From Opitutaceae bacterium (lineage in GTDB: Bacteria; Verrucomicrobiota; Verrucomicrobiia; Opitutales; Opitutaceae), in contig CANJNJ010000026.1 of assembly GCA_947474995.1 (NCBI GenBank), positions 1 through 45,115 on the forward strand: a DNA stretch of 45,115 bases, read 5' to 3'. This document shows positions 33,182 to 42,779 of the stretch, piece after piece; positions within the stretch are counted from its first letter, which is position 1, and each line of letters opens with the position of its first letter. Under the pieces are notes generated by a model that worked only from the letters and a program-made list of their open reading frames with translations, did no database searches and had not been told where the DNA came from. The position numbers and the translations under genes were made by a program.

Positions 33182-33688
33182 CTACTTCAAGAGCCACGCG
33201 CCGAGGTGCAGCGTCGCGCACGCGGCGAGCGCGGCAGCGCTGTCGTCGATCACCACCCCCCACCCTCCGGGCAGATCTTGCAGGCGCGTTATGCCAAAAG
33301 GCTTTAAGATATCGAAGAGCCGAAACAGCCCGAATCCCGCCAAGAATACCTGCCAGGACGCCCAGTGGCCCGGCAGCGTCGACCAACCCAAAAAACACAG
33401 CGGCATCGCGACGAATTCATCGAGGATGATGGCGCCAGGATCTTTTTGCCCGAGGCGAAGCTCCGCCTCGCCACAAAGCCCCACGGCCAGCCAGCCCGCC
33501 GCCGCGCTGATCACCAGCGCCGGCCCAAGGCTGAGGCGTTGAAAGAACAGTGCGAAATACAGCAGTCCCGCGAGCGAACCCCACGTGCCGGGCGCGGGCA
33601 ATTTGCGGCCGAGTGGACCCAGCGTGGCGCAGCCCACGACCAGTCTGGTCGGCAGCCCGCGGGGCCAGAGCGGCTGCGACAGACGCAT
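33182..33688 (-). CDS. pgpA: Phosphatidylglycerophosphatase A
   Basis: The 168-residue membrane protein has APGTWGSLAGLLYF, DPGAIILDEFVAMP (metal-binding acidic motif), FGLFRLFDILKPFG and LPGGWGVVIDDSAAALAA, which are PgpA signatures. It removes the phosphate of phosphatidylglycerophosphate at the inner membrane. It lies 6 bp behind pgsA, whose product makes its substrate, so the two form a phosphatidylglycerol operon. The 150 bp beyond its stop (33032-33181) hold only a repeat fragment. Confidence 0.92.
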   Translation of the reverse strand: MRLSQPLWPRGLPTRLVVGCATLGPLGRKLPAPGTWGSLAGLLYFALFFQRLSLGPALVISAAAGWLAVGLCGEAELRLGQKDPGAIILDEFVAMPLCFLGWSTLPGHWASWQVFLAGFGLFRLFDILKPFGITRLQDLPGGWGVVIDDSAAALAACATLHLGAWLLK

Positions 33689-33694
33689 GGCGAC

Positions 33695-34291
33695 TCAGCT
33701 GAACAGGACCCGACCGTGCCGGCGAAAATACGTCACGCCCGAGGTAATCGTCAGCACGGCCGACAGCACAAAAAGCGTCATCCCGATCATTCGAACGGTG
33801 GTGACCCAAGAGCGATCTTCCCCGCCGAACAATTCGGGATAGTCGCCGGAGAGCATGCGCGCGCCCATCAGCCACCCGATGGCGTTCAACTGCACAAAGG
33901 TCTTCACCTTGCCCCCCGCGTCCGCCTCGACGACCTGCCCCTTCGTGGCGACGGCCATGCGGAGGCCGGAAATCGCGAACTCCCGGCACAAAATGCAGAG
34001 CAGCAAGATCACCGCGATCAGGCTGTGGCCTTGGAAATAGTCGCCGTTCACCAGGGCGATCATCACGCCAATCACCAGGACCTTGTCGATGACCGCATCC
34101 ATGAACCGGCCAAACGCGGAGACTTCACCCCGGTCCCGCGCGATTTTGCCGTCGAGCCAGTCGGTCAAGGCCGCCGCGATAAAAAGCCAGAAGGCCGCCG
34201 TCGCCGCCCACTGGAATTCAGCGTACATTAGGGTGACGACGATGAACATCAGCGGCACGCGCGAAATGGTCAACAGGTTGGGCAGGCTCAT
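33695..34291 (-). CDS. pgsA: CDP-diacylglycerol-glycerol-3-phosphate 3-phosphatidyltransferase
   Basis: The 198-residue membrane protein MSLPNLLTISRVPLMFIVVTLMYAEF carries the CDP-alcohol phosphatidyltransferase motif DG-x2-AR...G-x3-D-x3-D as DGKIARDRGEVSAFGRFMDAVIDK. It makes phosphatidylglycerophosphate, which the PgpA encoded next dephosphorylates. The start at 34291 places MSLPNLLT at the N-terminus as is usual; an in-frame ATG at 34321 adds ten residues. It is divergent from coaD across about 110-140 bp. Confidence 0.92.
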   Translation of the reverse strand: MSLPNLLTISRVPLMFIVVTLMYAEFQWAATAAFWLFIAAALTDWLDGKIARDRGEVSAFGRFMDAVIDKVLVIGVMIALVNGDYFQGHSLIAVILLLCILCREFAISGLRMAVATKGQVVEADAGGKVKTFVQLNAIGWLMGARMLSGDYPELFGGEDRSWVTTVRMIGMTLFVLSAVLTITSGVTYFRRHGRVLFS

Positions 34292-34429
34292 GTTCTTGGG
34301 CTGAATGACATCTGAAAACATGGGCCGTTGCAACGAACGCAAGCGCGGACCGCCGCCCCCCCCATTTTCACCCAAAAAAACGCCATCGCCACGCCCGGCC
34401 CGGTCGTGTTCGATTTCCCCACCCTGTCC

Positions 34430-34921
34430 ATGCGCCATTGCATCTATCCCGGAACCTTTGACCCCATCACCTACGGGCATCTCGACGTGCTTTCCCGCGC
34501 CGCCCGGCTGTTTGACAAGGTCACGGTGGCCGTCGCCGAAAGCGCCGGCAAAGACCCGCTGTTCAGTCCCGAGGAACGAATGGACATGATCCGCCCCAAT
34601 GTGGCGAATCTGCCGCACGTGACGGTCACGATTTTTAGCGGCCTGCTGGTGGAGTTTTGCATGGCGCACAAGGCCGACGCCATCATCCGCGGCCTGCGCG
34701 CCCTGTCCGATTTCGAATTCGAATTCAACATGGCGCTGATGAACCGGCACCTCGAACCCAAGTTGGAAACCCTGTTCGTCATGCCCAATGAGCAGTTCAG
34801 CTACACGAGTTCCACGCTCGTCAAGCAGGTCGCCAAATATGGCGGCGACATAAAACATTTTGTGCCGCCAAACGTGGCCCAGGCGCTCAACGCCGCCTTT
34901 GGACGAGTTCCAATGAAGTGA
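34430..34921 (+). CDS. coaD: Phosphopantetheine adenylyltransferase
   Basis: The 163-residue product has CIYPGTFDPITYGHLDVLSRAA with the nucleotidyltransferase TxGH motif, IRGLRALSDFEFEFNMALMNRHL and YTSSTLVKQVAKYGGD, all typical of CoaD. It transfers AMP to 4'-phosphopantetheine in coenzyme A synthesis. The frame continues upstream to 34328, but MRHCIYPG at 34430 is the family start. The 224 bp to the next gene (34922-35145) hold nothing I can identify; a 66-codon frame at 34918 looks spurious. Confidence 0.94.
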   Translation: MRHCIYPGTFDPITYGHLDVLSRAARLFDKVTVAVAESAGKDPLFSPEERMDMIRPNVANLPHVTVTIFSGLLVEFCMAHKADAIIRGLRALSDFEFEFNMALMNRHLEPKLETLFVMPNEQFSYTSSTLVKQVAKYGGDIKHFVPPNVAQALNAAFGRVPMK

Positions 34922-35145
34922 GAAGTTCGTCCGGCCCGATTCATCGGCGCAGTCCACGCGGACCAACCGACCCGTCAGGAAATTTCGGGAAAGTTGCTCG
35001 TTTTCATTCCCGGACGGCGGGATATTTTTTGTCACCTTTCGCACATGGCCGCGTCTACTCGAACTACTTGGCAACGAAGGTTGAGCTTCCCGTCAGGTTG
35101 AAAAGCGCGCCGGTTTGATATTCCCCTCCCCCTCCATCCCCGATC

Positions 35146-36681
35146 ATGGCCAAATCCAATAGTTACGGTGGTCTCATCTTCCTCGCGTTAATCGTCGCTG
35201 CCGCCGGGGGTGGCAGTTGGTATTATTTCTTCGGCCGTCCGCCGAAGGAGCCGGAATATTCGACGGTGAAAGTTAACCGTGGCTCGGTGATTCAAACCAT
35301 CACCGCCACCGGCAACCTCCAGACCACGTCCCAGGTTACCATCAGCAGTCAGGTGTCCGGCAACGTTATCGCCATCAACGCGGACTTCAACGGCATCGTC
35401 AAAAAAGGGCAGTGGCTCCTGAAAATCGATCCCTCCACCTACGTCCAAAAACTCAAGCAGGCCAAAGCCGATCTCGAGGCGGCGACCGCAAACACCATCA
35501 AAGTCCGCGGCGACGCCGCCCGCACGAAGGAACTCTTTGGCAAAAACCTGGTTTCGCAATCGGACAATGACTCCGCGATCGCCACGCTGGCCCAGTCCGA
35601 ATCCACCCTCGTGAGTCGTCAGGCGGCCCTCGAAAACGCCCAGACCGATCTCAATCGCTGCATCATTTATTCGCCGATCGATGGCGTCGTCCTCAATCGC
35701 ACGATCGACGTCGGCGCCACCGTCAATGTGAACCAATCCGCCGTTTCCCTCTACACGCTCATCAATGACCTCACCAAGCTGCAGATCAGCGCGGACGTTT
35801 CCGAGGCGGATATCGGCGCGGTCAAGGAAGGCCAGGTCGTGCGGTTCTCGGTGGACGCCTATCTCAACCGGCCTTTCCAAGGCACCGTCGCCCAAGTGCG
35901 CAACTATGCGAAGAACAGCAGCGGCGTCGTCACGTTTTCGGTCATCATCGAAGTCGATAATTCCAACCTCCTTTTAAAGCCCGGCATGACCGCAACGGCC
36001 AATATCATCATCACCGAGCGCCCCAACGTGCTGACGGTGGCTAACAATGCCCTGCGCGTGCGGATTCCCACGGATTTGCTGCCCAAGACACCGCTCGTCG
36101 CGACCGTTGCCCCGCCGAAAAAAGAGACTCCGGCTCCAATGACCGACGAAGAGCGGCGCGCCGCGATGCGCGAAGTTTTTGCCGAGGCCGGCTTCGTCAT
36201 GGGCACGCCCCCAACGCCTGAAATTCTGGAAAAGGCCAAGAAACTCGCCGCCGCCAAGGGCCTCGACGCCGACGCCGTGGCGCAACAGCTGGCTCGAATG
36301 GGTAATCGCGGCGGCGGTGGCGGGAATGGTGGCGGGGGCCGGGGTGGCCGCGGTGGCGCCGGAGCAGGAACAGGAGTTGCCACCGGAGCGGGAGTAAATG
36401 TCAGCAATCAACCCCGTACGCTCTACAAGTTGGTGACCGACCAAACCGGCAAGAAGTCACCGGTCCCGGTCCTCGTACATCTGAGTATTTCTGATGGTTC
36501 CATAACGCAGATTTTGGATGGACTGGAAGAAGGCGACGTCATGGTGACATATGTCACTCTGCCCGGCGCCACACCGGCGGCGATGCCCGGTGGTCCTCCG
36601 GGCCAGACCGGCAATCCTTTCCAACAAAACCAGCGGGGCGGCTCCGGCGGATTTGGCGGCGGCCGCGGCTTTGGCGGCTAA
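35146..36681 (+). CDS. Periplasmic adaptor of a MacAB-type efflux system, with a large insertion
   Basis: The 511-residue product has an N-terminal anchor (about 9-29), then the membrane-fusion-protein order: a lipoyl half (VSGNVIAINADFNGIVKKGQWLLKID), an alpha-hairpin (about 98-170), a second lipoyl half (CIIYSPIDGVVLNRTIDVGATV) and a beta barrel (about 210-290). Residues 313-420 are unusual: a helical charged part (PMTDEERRAAMREVFAEAGF, EILEKAKKLAAAKGLDADAVAQ) then a Gly-rich stretch. The protein resumes with the membrane-proximal strands and ends in a second Gly-rich tail (GGSGGFGGGRGFGG). Typical MacA is about 370-390 residues, so the insertion and tail explain the excess. ATPase and permease genes follow. 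Confidence 0.88.
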   Translation: MAKSNSYGGLIFLALIVAAAGGGSWYYFFGRPPKEPEYSTVKVNRGSVIQTITATGNLQTTSQVTISSQVSGNVIAINADFNGIVKKGQWLLKIDPSTYVQKLKQAKADLEAATANTIKVRGDAARTKELFGKNLVSQSDNDSAIATLAQSESTLVSRQAALENAQTDLNRCIIYSPIDGVVLNRTIDVGATVNVNQSAVSLYTLINDLTKLQISADVSEADIGAVKEGQVVRFSVDAYLNRPFQGTVAQVRNYAKNSSGVVTFSVIIEVDNSNLLLKPGMTATANIIITERPNVLTVANNALRVRIPTDLLPKTPLVATVAPPKKETPAPMTDEERRAAMREVFAEAGFVMGTPPTPEILEKAKKLAAAKGLDADAVAQQLARMGNRGGGGGNGGGGRGGRGGAGAGTGVATGAGVNVSNQPRTLYKLVTDQTGKKSPVPVLVHLSISDGSITQILDGLEEGDVMVTYVTLPGATPAAMPGGPPGQTGNPFQQNQRGGSGGFGGGRGFGG

Positions 36682-36715
36682 ACGGATCGCGTCACTGCGC
36701 ACCTTTTCCATTCGC

Positions 36716-37495
36716 ATGTCTGCCGTCGTCAAAATCGAGGACATCCATAAGATTTACGAGTCAGGCGAAGTGCCCGTGCACGCGGTTCGTGGCGTTTCCC
36801 TGGAGATTCACCAGCAGGAATTCGTCGCGCTCATGGGCGCGAGCGGCTCCGGTAAATCCACCTTGATGAATCTCCTCGGCTGTCTCGATCGCCCCACCCG
36901 CGGCAGCTATCTCCTCGACGGCGTCGATATTTCGCGGTTGGACAAAAACGAGCTCGCCGACATCCGAAACAAAAAATTGGGGTTCGTGTTTCAGGGCTTC
37001 AACCTGCTGGCCCGCACCACCGCCGTCGAAAATGTCGAACTCCCCTGCCTCTACGGGAAACAGCGCATGTCCGCCAAGGCGATGCGCGAACGGGCGATGC
37101 ACTGTCTGGAGATCGTCGGGCTCTCGAATCGCGCCGATCACATGCCCAACCAGCTTTCGGGCGGACAGCAGCAACGCGTCGCGATCGCCCGCGCGCTGGT
37201 CAACGAACCGCAGTTGCTCCTCGCTGACGAACCGACCGGCAATTTGGACAGCAAGACCTCGATCGAGGTCATGGGCGTATTTCAAAAACTCAACGACCAG
37301 GGCATTACCATCGTGATGGTCACCCACGAGCTCGACGTGGCCCATTACTGCAAGCGCTACTTAATCCTCCGCGACGGCGTCGTGGTCCGCGACGAAGCCA
37401 CGCTGGATCGCAGCATTGCCAACGTCGAGCTGGCCAAACTCAAGCAAGCGGAAACTGCGGCTAAGCTCCTCGGCGCCGGTTCAACCGCGGCCTAA
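36716..37495 (+). CDS. MacB-type ABC transporter ATP-binding protein
   Basis: The 259-residue product belongs to the MacB/LolD class: [29 protein letters not shown], Walker [29 protein letters not shown], signature LSGGQQQR, Walker [10 protein letters not shown] followed by NLDSKTS, and the His switch in VTHE. It energises the permease of the next gene. The start at 36716 is chosen because the family begins near the ExIHKxY segment; an open frame upstream overlaps the adaptor gene. The C-terminus has an extra helical tail (about residues 228-259). Confidence 0.92.
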   Translation: MSAVVKIEDIHKIYESGEVPVHAVRGVSLEIHQQEFVALMGASGSGKSTLMNLLGCLDRPTRGSYLLDGVDISRLDKNELADIRNKKLGFVFQGFNLLARTTAVENVELPCLYGKQRMSAKAMRERAMHCLEIVGLSNRADHMPNQLSGGQQQRVAIARALVNEPQLLLADEPTGNLDSKTSIEVMGVFQKLNDQGITIVMVTHELDVAHYCKRYLILRDGVVVRDEATLDRSIANVELAKLKQAETAAKLLGAGSTAA

Positions 37496-37518
37496 AGCCC
37501 GCGAAACTCTCGAATCCG

Positions 37519-38799
<1,281 letters not shown>

Positions 38800-38898
38800 G
38801 CGCTGGCCGCGGCCACCGGGCGGCACGTGCCGGCAGATTTTTTTGGCTCGGATGGCGACGCCGCGACTGGCTCACTTTTCGTCCTGAGCTTTCTCCTC

Positions 38899-39777
38899 AT
38901 GCGGCTTCGTGTTTCCCTTGCCTTCCTCCTCGTCGCGTTAGCGGGGGTCGAGGCTGCCCCGGAATCGTCGCCTTCCGCGCTCAGCGCCGCCGTGGCCCTC
39001 TTCAAGGAGAAGCAGTACCCCGCCGCTCGCGCCGCCCTCGAGAATATCGTCGCCGCCGAACCAAAAAACGCCGCGGCCTGCTACTACCTCGGGCGCACTT
39101 TGGAGCTTCGCGCCGTCCCCGACGCCCTTGCCGACGCCCTGCGTTGGTATGAACAAACCCTCGCGCTCGAGCCCAACAACACGATCTATCTCGCCCGTTA
39201 CGGCGGGGCTTCACTGCAGTTCGCCTCGCGCACCTCGTCGCTTTCCGCCGCCCGGAAAGGCCGCGACGCCTTGGAAAAAGCGCTGACGCTCAATCCCGAT
39301 GACCTCGACGCCCGCGAGGGCCTGATGCAATTCTATCAACGCGCCCCCTGGCCGTTGGGCAGCAGCGCCAAGGCCGCCGCCCAACTTGAGGAGATCCGGC
39401 GCCGCGATCCGACCCGCGCCACGACCCTCAGCATCCTGAATCGCGCCAACGCGAAAGATTACGAAGGCGCGTTTCAGCTCTGTGACGAAGTGTTGGCCCA
39501 AAATCCCGACAACTACGTGGCCCTCTACCACTACGGCCGAACCGCCGACGTCTGCGGCAAAAATCTCGCACGCGGCCTCGCCAGCCTCCAACGGTGCCTC
39601 GCGCTCCCGCCTCCCAGCCCCGCCTCACCTTCGCATGCCGACGTGTGGCGTCACATTGGGAACCTCGAGGCACGGCAGCAGCACGTCAGCGCCGCTCGCG
39701 ACGCCTATGAATCCGCGCTTCGGCTCGATCCCGGCAACAAGCAGGCCGCCGACGCCCTAGGGCGTTTAACGCCTTAG
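38899..39777 (+). CDS. Secreted TPR-repeat protein
   Basis: The 292-residue product starts MRLRVSLAFLLVALAGVEA (signal peptide). Tetratricopeptide-like repeats follow at about 30-62 (VALFKEKQYPAARAALENIVAAEP), 63-100 (AACYYLGRTLELRAVP), 105-150, 205-235 (YEGAFQLCDEVLAQNPDNYVALYHYG) and 258-290 (WRHIGNLEARQQHVSAARDAYESALRLDP). TPRs make protein-protein contacts; no enzyme domain is present. It follows the permease by 99 bp. A GTG at 38827 in the same frame is possible but would bury the signal peptide. Confidence 0.8.
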   Translation: MRLRVSLAFLLVALAGVEAAPESSPSALSAAVALFKEKQYPAARAALENIVAAEPKNAAACYYLGRTLELRAVPDALADALRWYEQTLALEPNNTIYLARYGGASLQFASRTSSLSAARKGRDALEKALTLNPDDLDAREGLMQFYQRAPWPLGSSAKAAAQLEEIRRRDPTRATTLSILNRANAKDYEGAFQLCDEVLAQNPDNYVALYHYGRTADVCGKNLARGLASLQRCLALPPPSPASPSHADVWRHIGNLEARQQHVSAARDAYESALRLDPGNKQAADALGRLTP

Positions 39778-39785
39778 CCTTTGCT

Positions 39786-39851
39786 CGCAGTTCCGGCCTT
39801 TAGGAGGAAGGATTGAGTCGCTCGAATTCCGCCTAAAGGCGGAACTGCGAA
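39786..39851. repeat. Palindromic element, GTAGTTCCGCC family, third copy
   Basis: CGCAGTTCCGGCCTTTAGG (39786-39804) pairs with CCTAAAGGCGGAACTGCG (39831-39849) with one bulge; inner AGGATTG / CTCGAATT matches the spacing of the other copies. It stands between the TPR gene and the ABC transporter genes. Confidence 0.75.
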
Positions 39852-39931
39852 CCGAGCGGGCAGCGTTCGCCCCACGCCATGGCTATCTCGTCACTTGTCA
39901 CGCGTCACCGCGCGCTTCACGTTCAGCGCTC

Positions 39932-40702
39932 ATGGCTGCCTCGCCGATCGTGGAATTCAAGGACGTCACCAAGCGCTACGGCGAAGGGCCCGTCGTGCTT
40001 GATCGCGTGTCCTTCACGGCCCAGTCCGGCGACTTCATCGGGCTGATTGGCCCGAGCGGCTGCGGGAAATCGACGCTCCTCCGGCTGCTCGCCGGCCTGA
40101 GCCCGCTCAACGAGGGCTCGCTCAGGGTCGAGGGGACCACGCCCGATGCCGCCGCCGCGAAACTCGCCTTTGTCTTTCAGGAGCCGACGCTCCTGCCCTG
40201 GCTATCGGTCGCCGGCAACGTCGAGGTACCACAACGGCTCCATCGCATCGGGACCGCCGAACGCCTCGCCACCCGCAATCGCGTGCTCGAACTGGTCCGG
40301 CTGGCGGAAAAAGCCGATGCGTATCCGCGCCAACTGTCGGGTGGACAGAAGATGCGCGTTTCCCTGGCCCGCGCCCTGGCGCTGGCCCCCAAAGTCATGT
40401 TGCTTGACGAGCCCTTTGGCGCGCTCGACGAAACGACGCGTGAGCACCTCAACGAGGAACTGCTCGCGATCCGCCAGCAGGAGGCGTGGACCGCCTTCTT
40501 TGTCACCCATTCCGTCGCCGAAGCGGTATTTCTCTCCAACCGCATCCTGGTGATGTCGGCCAACCCGGGTCGCATTCACACGGAGATCGCCGTCCCGCTG
40601 CCCTACCCGCGCACGGCGGAAACGCGGCTCTCATCCGAATACCAAAGCCTCGTGGCGGCCGTCTCCCGCGTGCTGCGCTCCGTGGAAACAGTCGGAGCCT
40701 GA
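39932..40702 (+). CDS. ABC importer ATP-binding protein (SsuB/TauB/ThiZ-like)
   Basis: The 256-residue product has Walker A GPSGCGKST, the Q-loop FVFQEPTLLPW typical of nitrate/sulfonate/taurine/thiamine-precursor transporters, signature LSGGQKMR, Walker B MLLDEPFGALD and switch VTHS. The tail (MSANPGRIHTEIAVPLPYPR) also fits this class. It lies 10 bp before the permease gene, and the binding protein gene follows. The substrate is suggested by the binding protein: a THI5/NMT1-like ligand, perhaps a pyrimidine precursor of thiamine or another small organic acid. Confidence 0.9.
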   Translation: MAASPIVEFKDVTKRYGEGPVVLDRVSFTAQSGDFIGLIGPSGCGKSTLLRLLAGLSPLNEGSLRVEGTTPDAAAAKLAFVFQEPTLLPWLSVAGNVEVPQRLHRIGTAERLATRNRVLELVRLAEKADAYPRQLSGGQKMRVSLARALALAPKVMLLDEPFGALDETTREHLNEELLAIRQQEAWTAFFVTHSVAEAVFLSNRILVMSANPGRIHTEIAVPLPYPRTAETRLSSEYQSLVAAVSRVLRSVETVGA

Positions 40703-40712
40703 TCCTGCCATC

Positions 40713-41504
40713 ATGACCAGGAAACTAAATACCGTTCTCTTTCCCGCGCTCACGGGGGCAGTCGTGCTCGCGCTCTGGTACGGCCTGCACTTCTTCCTCT
40801 CCGAAGACCGCCGCTTCCTCCTGCCCACGCCCGGCGCCGTCCTCGCAGCCTTGCGCGACAACGCGCCTTTTCTCGCCCGGGCCGCTTGGAACACGTCGCA
40901 GGGCGCGCTCCTCGGCTTTGCGCTCGCGGTCTTCGTCAGTTTCACGCTGGCGTTGCTCCTCTCGCTCTCGCCCATCGTGCGCGCGAGTCTTTACCCCTAC
41001 CTCATGGCGCTACAGCTGACGCCGCTGCCGATCCTCGCGCCCATCTGCGTGATTTGGGTCGGAGCCGGCATCAACAGCGTCGCGCTGCTCACGTTCGCCA
41101 TCGCGTTCTTTCCACTCGTCGTGAACACGACGCAGGGACTCATTTCGACCGACCGCAACCTGGTGGAACTCTTTCGCCTCTACCGCGCGAGCCGCTGGCA
41201 ACAGTTGTTCCTCCTCCGTGTGCCCTCGGCCCTCCCGTACTTTTTCACGGGTTTGCGGATTGCGGCCACCCTCGCGCCCATTGGTGCCGTGGTCGCGGAC
41301 ATGAATGCGGGCTCTTCGGCGGGTGACGGCGGTGGACTGGGATTTCAGGCGATCATTTATTCGAGTCAGGCCAAGTATCCCGCCCTCTATGCCACGGCCG
41401 CGACCACCTGTCTGCTTGGATTTGTTTTTAACGCCGTGATCGTCATCGTGGCGCGATACTCCCTGCAAAACTGGCACGACTCGTACGAACGCCCCGATAA
41501 ATAA
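40713..41504 (+). CDS. ABC importer permease (SsuC/TauC/ThiX-like)
   Basis: The 263-residue product has about six membrane segments. The EAA-type loop is present in the region FPLVVNTTQGLISTDRNLVELFRLYRASRWQQLFLLRVPSALPYFFTGLRIAATLAPIGAVVADM. The PTPGAVLAAL segment at about residue 38 is characteristic of the BPD permeases for sulfonate and thiamine precursors. It is the second gene of the ABC unit; 124 bp with a degenerate repeat separate it from the binding protein. Confidence 0.9.
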   Translation: MTRKLNTVLFPALTGAVVLALWYGLHFFLSEDRRFLLPTPGAVLAALRDNAPFLARAAWNTSQGALLGFALAVFVSFTLALLLSLSPIVRASLYPYLMALQLTPLPILAPICVIWVGAGINSVALLTFAIAFFPLVVNTTQGLISTDRNLVELFRLYRASRWQQLFLLRVPSALPYFFTGLRIAATLAPIGAVVADMNAGSSAGDGGGLGFQAIIYSSQAKYPALYATAATTCLLGFVFNAVIVIVARYSLQNWHDSYERPDK

Positions 41505-41532
41505 CCACCCTTCGAATAATCGCTCCCTCGTT

Positions 41533-41595
41533 TGTAGTCCCGGCTTCAGCCGGAACGATTGATCCCGGCGCCGCCCAAAGGCAGAATGACCAGCC
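41533..41595. repeat. Degenerate copy of the GTAGTTCCGCC palindrome
   Basis: TGTAGTCCCGGCTTCAGCC on the left has the family consensus start, GGAACGATTGATCCCGGC lies in the middle and AAAGGCAGAATGACCA on the right. Pairing is imperfect, as if decayed. It lies inside the ABC unit between permease and binding-protein genes. Confidence 0.45.
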
Positions 41596-41628
41596 AGGCC
41601 TGGCCCAGCGACAGTTCAAATAATACCG

Positions 41629-42600
41629 ATGAAACTCACCCGATTCCTCCTTTCCCTCGTTCTGAGCGGTCTGGTGTTGCAAGTTCACGCCGCGGACAAG
41701 CCTCCCTTCAAGCTGACCGTTCAACTCGACTGGGTCGCCGAACCGGAGCACGGCGGATTTTATCAGGCCCAGGCCCGCGGCTTTTTCAAAGCCGAGGGCC
41801 TCGACGTCACGCTCATCCCCGGCGGGCCGGGCGCGGTCGTCAAGGAAAGCGTCGCCACCGGGAAAGCCGACGTGGGCCAGGCTGACAGCATCGGCACCCT
41901 GCTCCAGCAGGCCGAGGGCCTGCCCTTCGTCCAGTTCGCCGCGGTCTTTCAGGACGATCCTTCCGGCATCCTCGTCCACGCCGACAGCCCGGTGCGGAAA
42001 TTCGAAGACCTCCAGGGCAAGACCGTCATCGCCCGACCCGAGTGGCCGTTTCTGCAATTCCTGAAGAAAAAATACGGACTCAAGGTCAACGTCGTCGCCC
42101 AAAATTTTTCCGTCGCCGCGTTTCTCAGCAACCCCGGCGCCCTGCAGCAGGGATACTTCATCGCCGAACCCTACCACATCGTGCAGGCTGGCGGCAAAAT
42201 GCCGCGCTTCCTTTCAACGTGGGACGCGGGCTTCCGCTCCTACGCGGTGCTCATCACCAGCCGGAAGTTTGCGCGCGAACATCCCGCCGAGCTGCGGGCC
42301 TTTGTCCGGGCGTATATCCACGGTTGGCGCGACTACCTCGACGGCGATCCCGCGTCGGCCCACGCCGCGTTGAAGAAAGCCAACGCCAACAACACGGATG
42401 AATTCATGATGTTTTCCCGCAAAATGATCATCGACGAAAAACTCGTGACTGGCCGGGATCAGGACGGTGGCCCGGCAAAAATCGGCCGGCTCGAACCCGC
42501 GCGGTTCGCCACGCAAATCACCCAGTTGGAAGAACTCGGCATCCTGGCGAAAGGCAAAGTCACGCCCGCGACGGCCGTTACCACGGATTTTCTGCCGTAA
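41629..42600 (+). CDS. THI5/NMT1-like ABC substrate-binding protein
   Basis: The 323-residue product has a signal peptide (MKLTRFLLSLVLSGLVLQVHA). The PF09084-type start is KLTVQLDWVAEPEHGGFYQAQARGFFKAEGLDVTLIPGGPG, followed by TGKADVGQADSIGTLLQQ, VQFAAVFQDDPSGILVHADSP and LQGKTVIARPEWPFLQFLKKKYG. This family binds thiamine pyrimidine precursors, riboflavin-like or sulfonate ligands. The CCCFC motif of THI5 synthases is absent, so it is a binder, not a synthase. No TPP riboswitch is visible upstream of the operon, which weakens a thiamine role. Confidence 0.85.
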   Translation: MKLTRFLLSLVLSGLVLQVHAADKPPFKLTVQLDWVAEPEHGGFYQAQARGFFKAEGLDVTLIPGGPGAVVKESVATGKADVGQADSIGTLLQQAEGLPFVQFAAVFQDDPSGILVHADSPVRKFEDLQGKTVIARPEWPFLQFLKKKYGLKVNVVAQNFSVAAFLSNPGALQQGYFIAEPYHIVQAGGKMPRFLSTWDAGFRSYAVLITSRKFAREHPAELRAFVRAYIHGWRDYLDGDPASAHAALKKANANNTDEFMMFSRKMIIDEKLVTGRDQDGGPAKIGRLEPARFATQITQLEELGILAKGKVTPATAVTTDFLP

Positions 42601-42607
42601 CGACCAG

Positions 42608-42655
42608 GCCGGCCGGAAACTGGTGCGGCGTAGCGCCGGTCTTCGAGCGGCGTCG
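42608..42655. repeat. Palindrome, CCGGTCTCCG family, second copy
   Basis: GGCCGGAAACTGGTGCGGCG pairs imperfectly with the following TAGCGCCGGTCTTCGAGCGG and CGTCGG. The order and arm sequences match the element at 31173-31228, with more mismatches. It starts 8 bp after the binding-protein stop. Confidence 0.55.
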
Positions 42656-42704
42656 GGTTCAGCGAAGGGACGAGGAACAAAACCCGGACGCAAAAAATAC
42701 TTTT

Positions 42705-42779
42705 TCATGCTGAACAGGGCGAAAAATCCACGCGGCCGTGAATGTCGAACGTATGGATTCTTCGCCCTGCTCAGAATGA
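42705..42779. repeat. Palindromic element, TCATTCTGAGC family, second copy
   Basis: TCATGCTGAACAGGGCGAAA (42705-42724) continues to AATCCA and pairs with TGGATTCTTCGCCCTG... (42754-42779). The arms agree at about 23 of 26 positions. The consensus (TCATTCTGAGC...GAAGAATCCA) is the same as at 21509-21609, and the right arm overlaps the putative start of the LMF pseudogene. Confidence 0.75.

Noticed and set aside
34918-35118. 66-codon frame after coaD with ATGA overlap
   Set aside because: No family, no signal, odd composition; overlap looks accidental.
39778-39931. TPP riboswitch upstream of the ABC importer
   Set aside because: No CUGAGA-type core or conserved helices; the interval is filled by a palindromic repeat.
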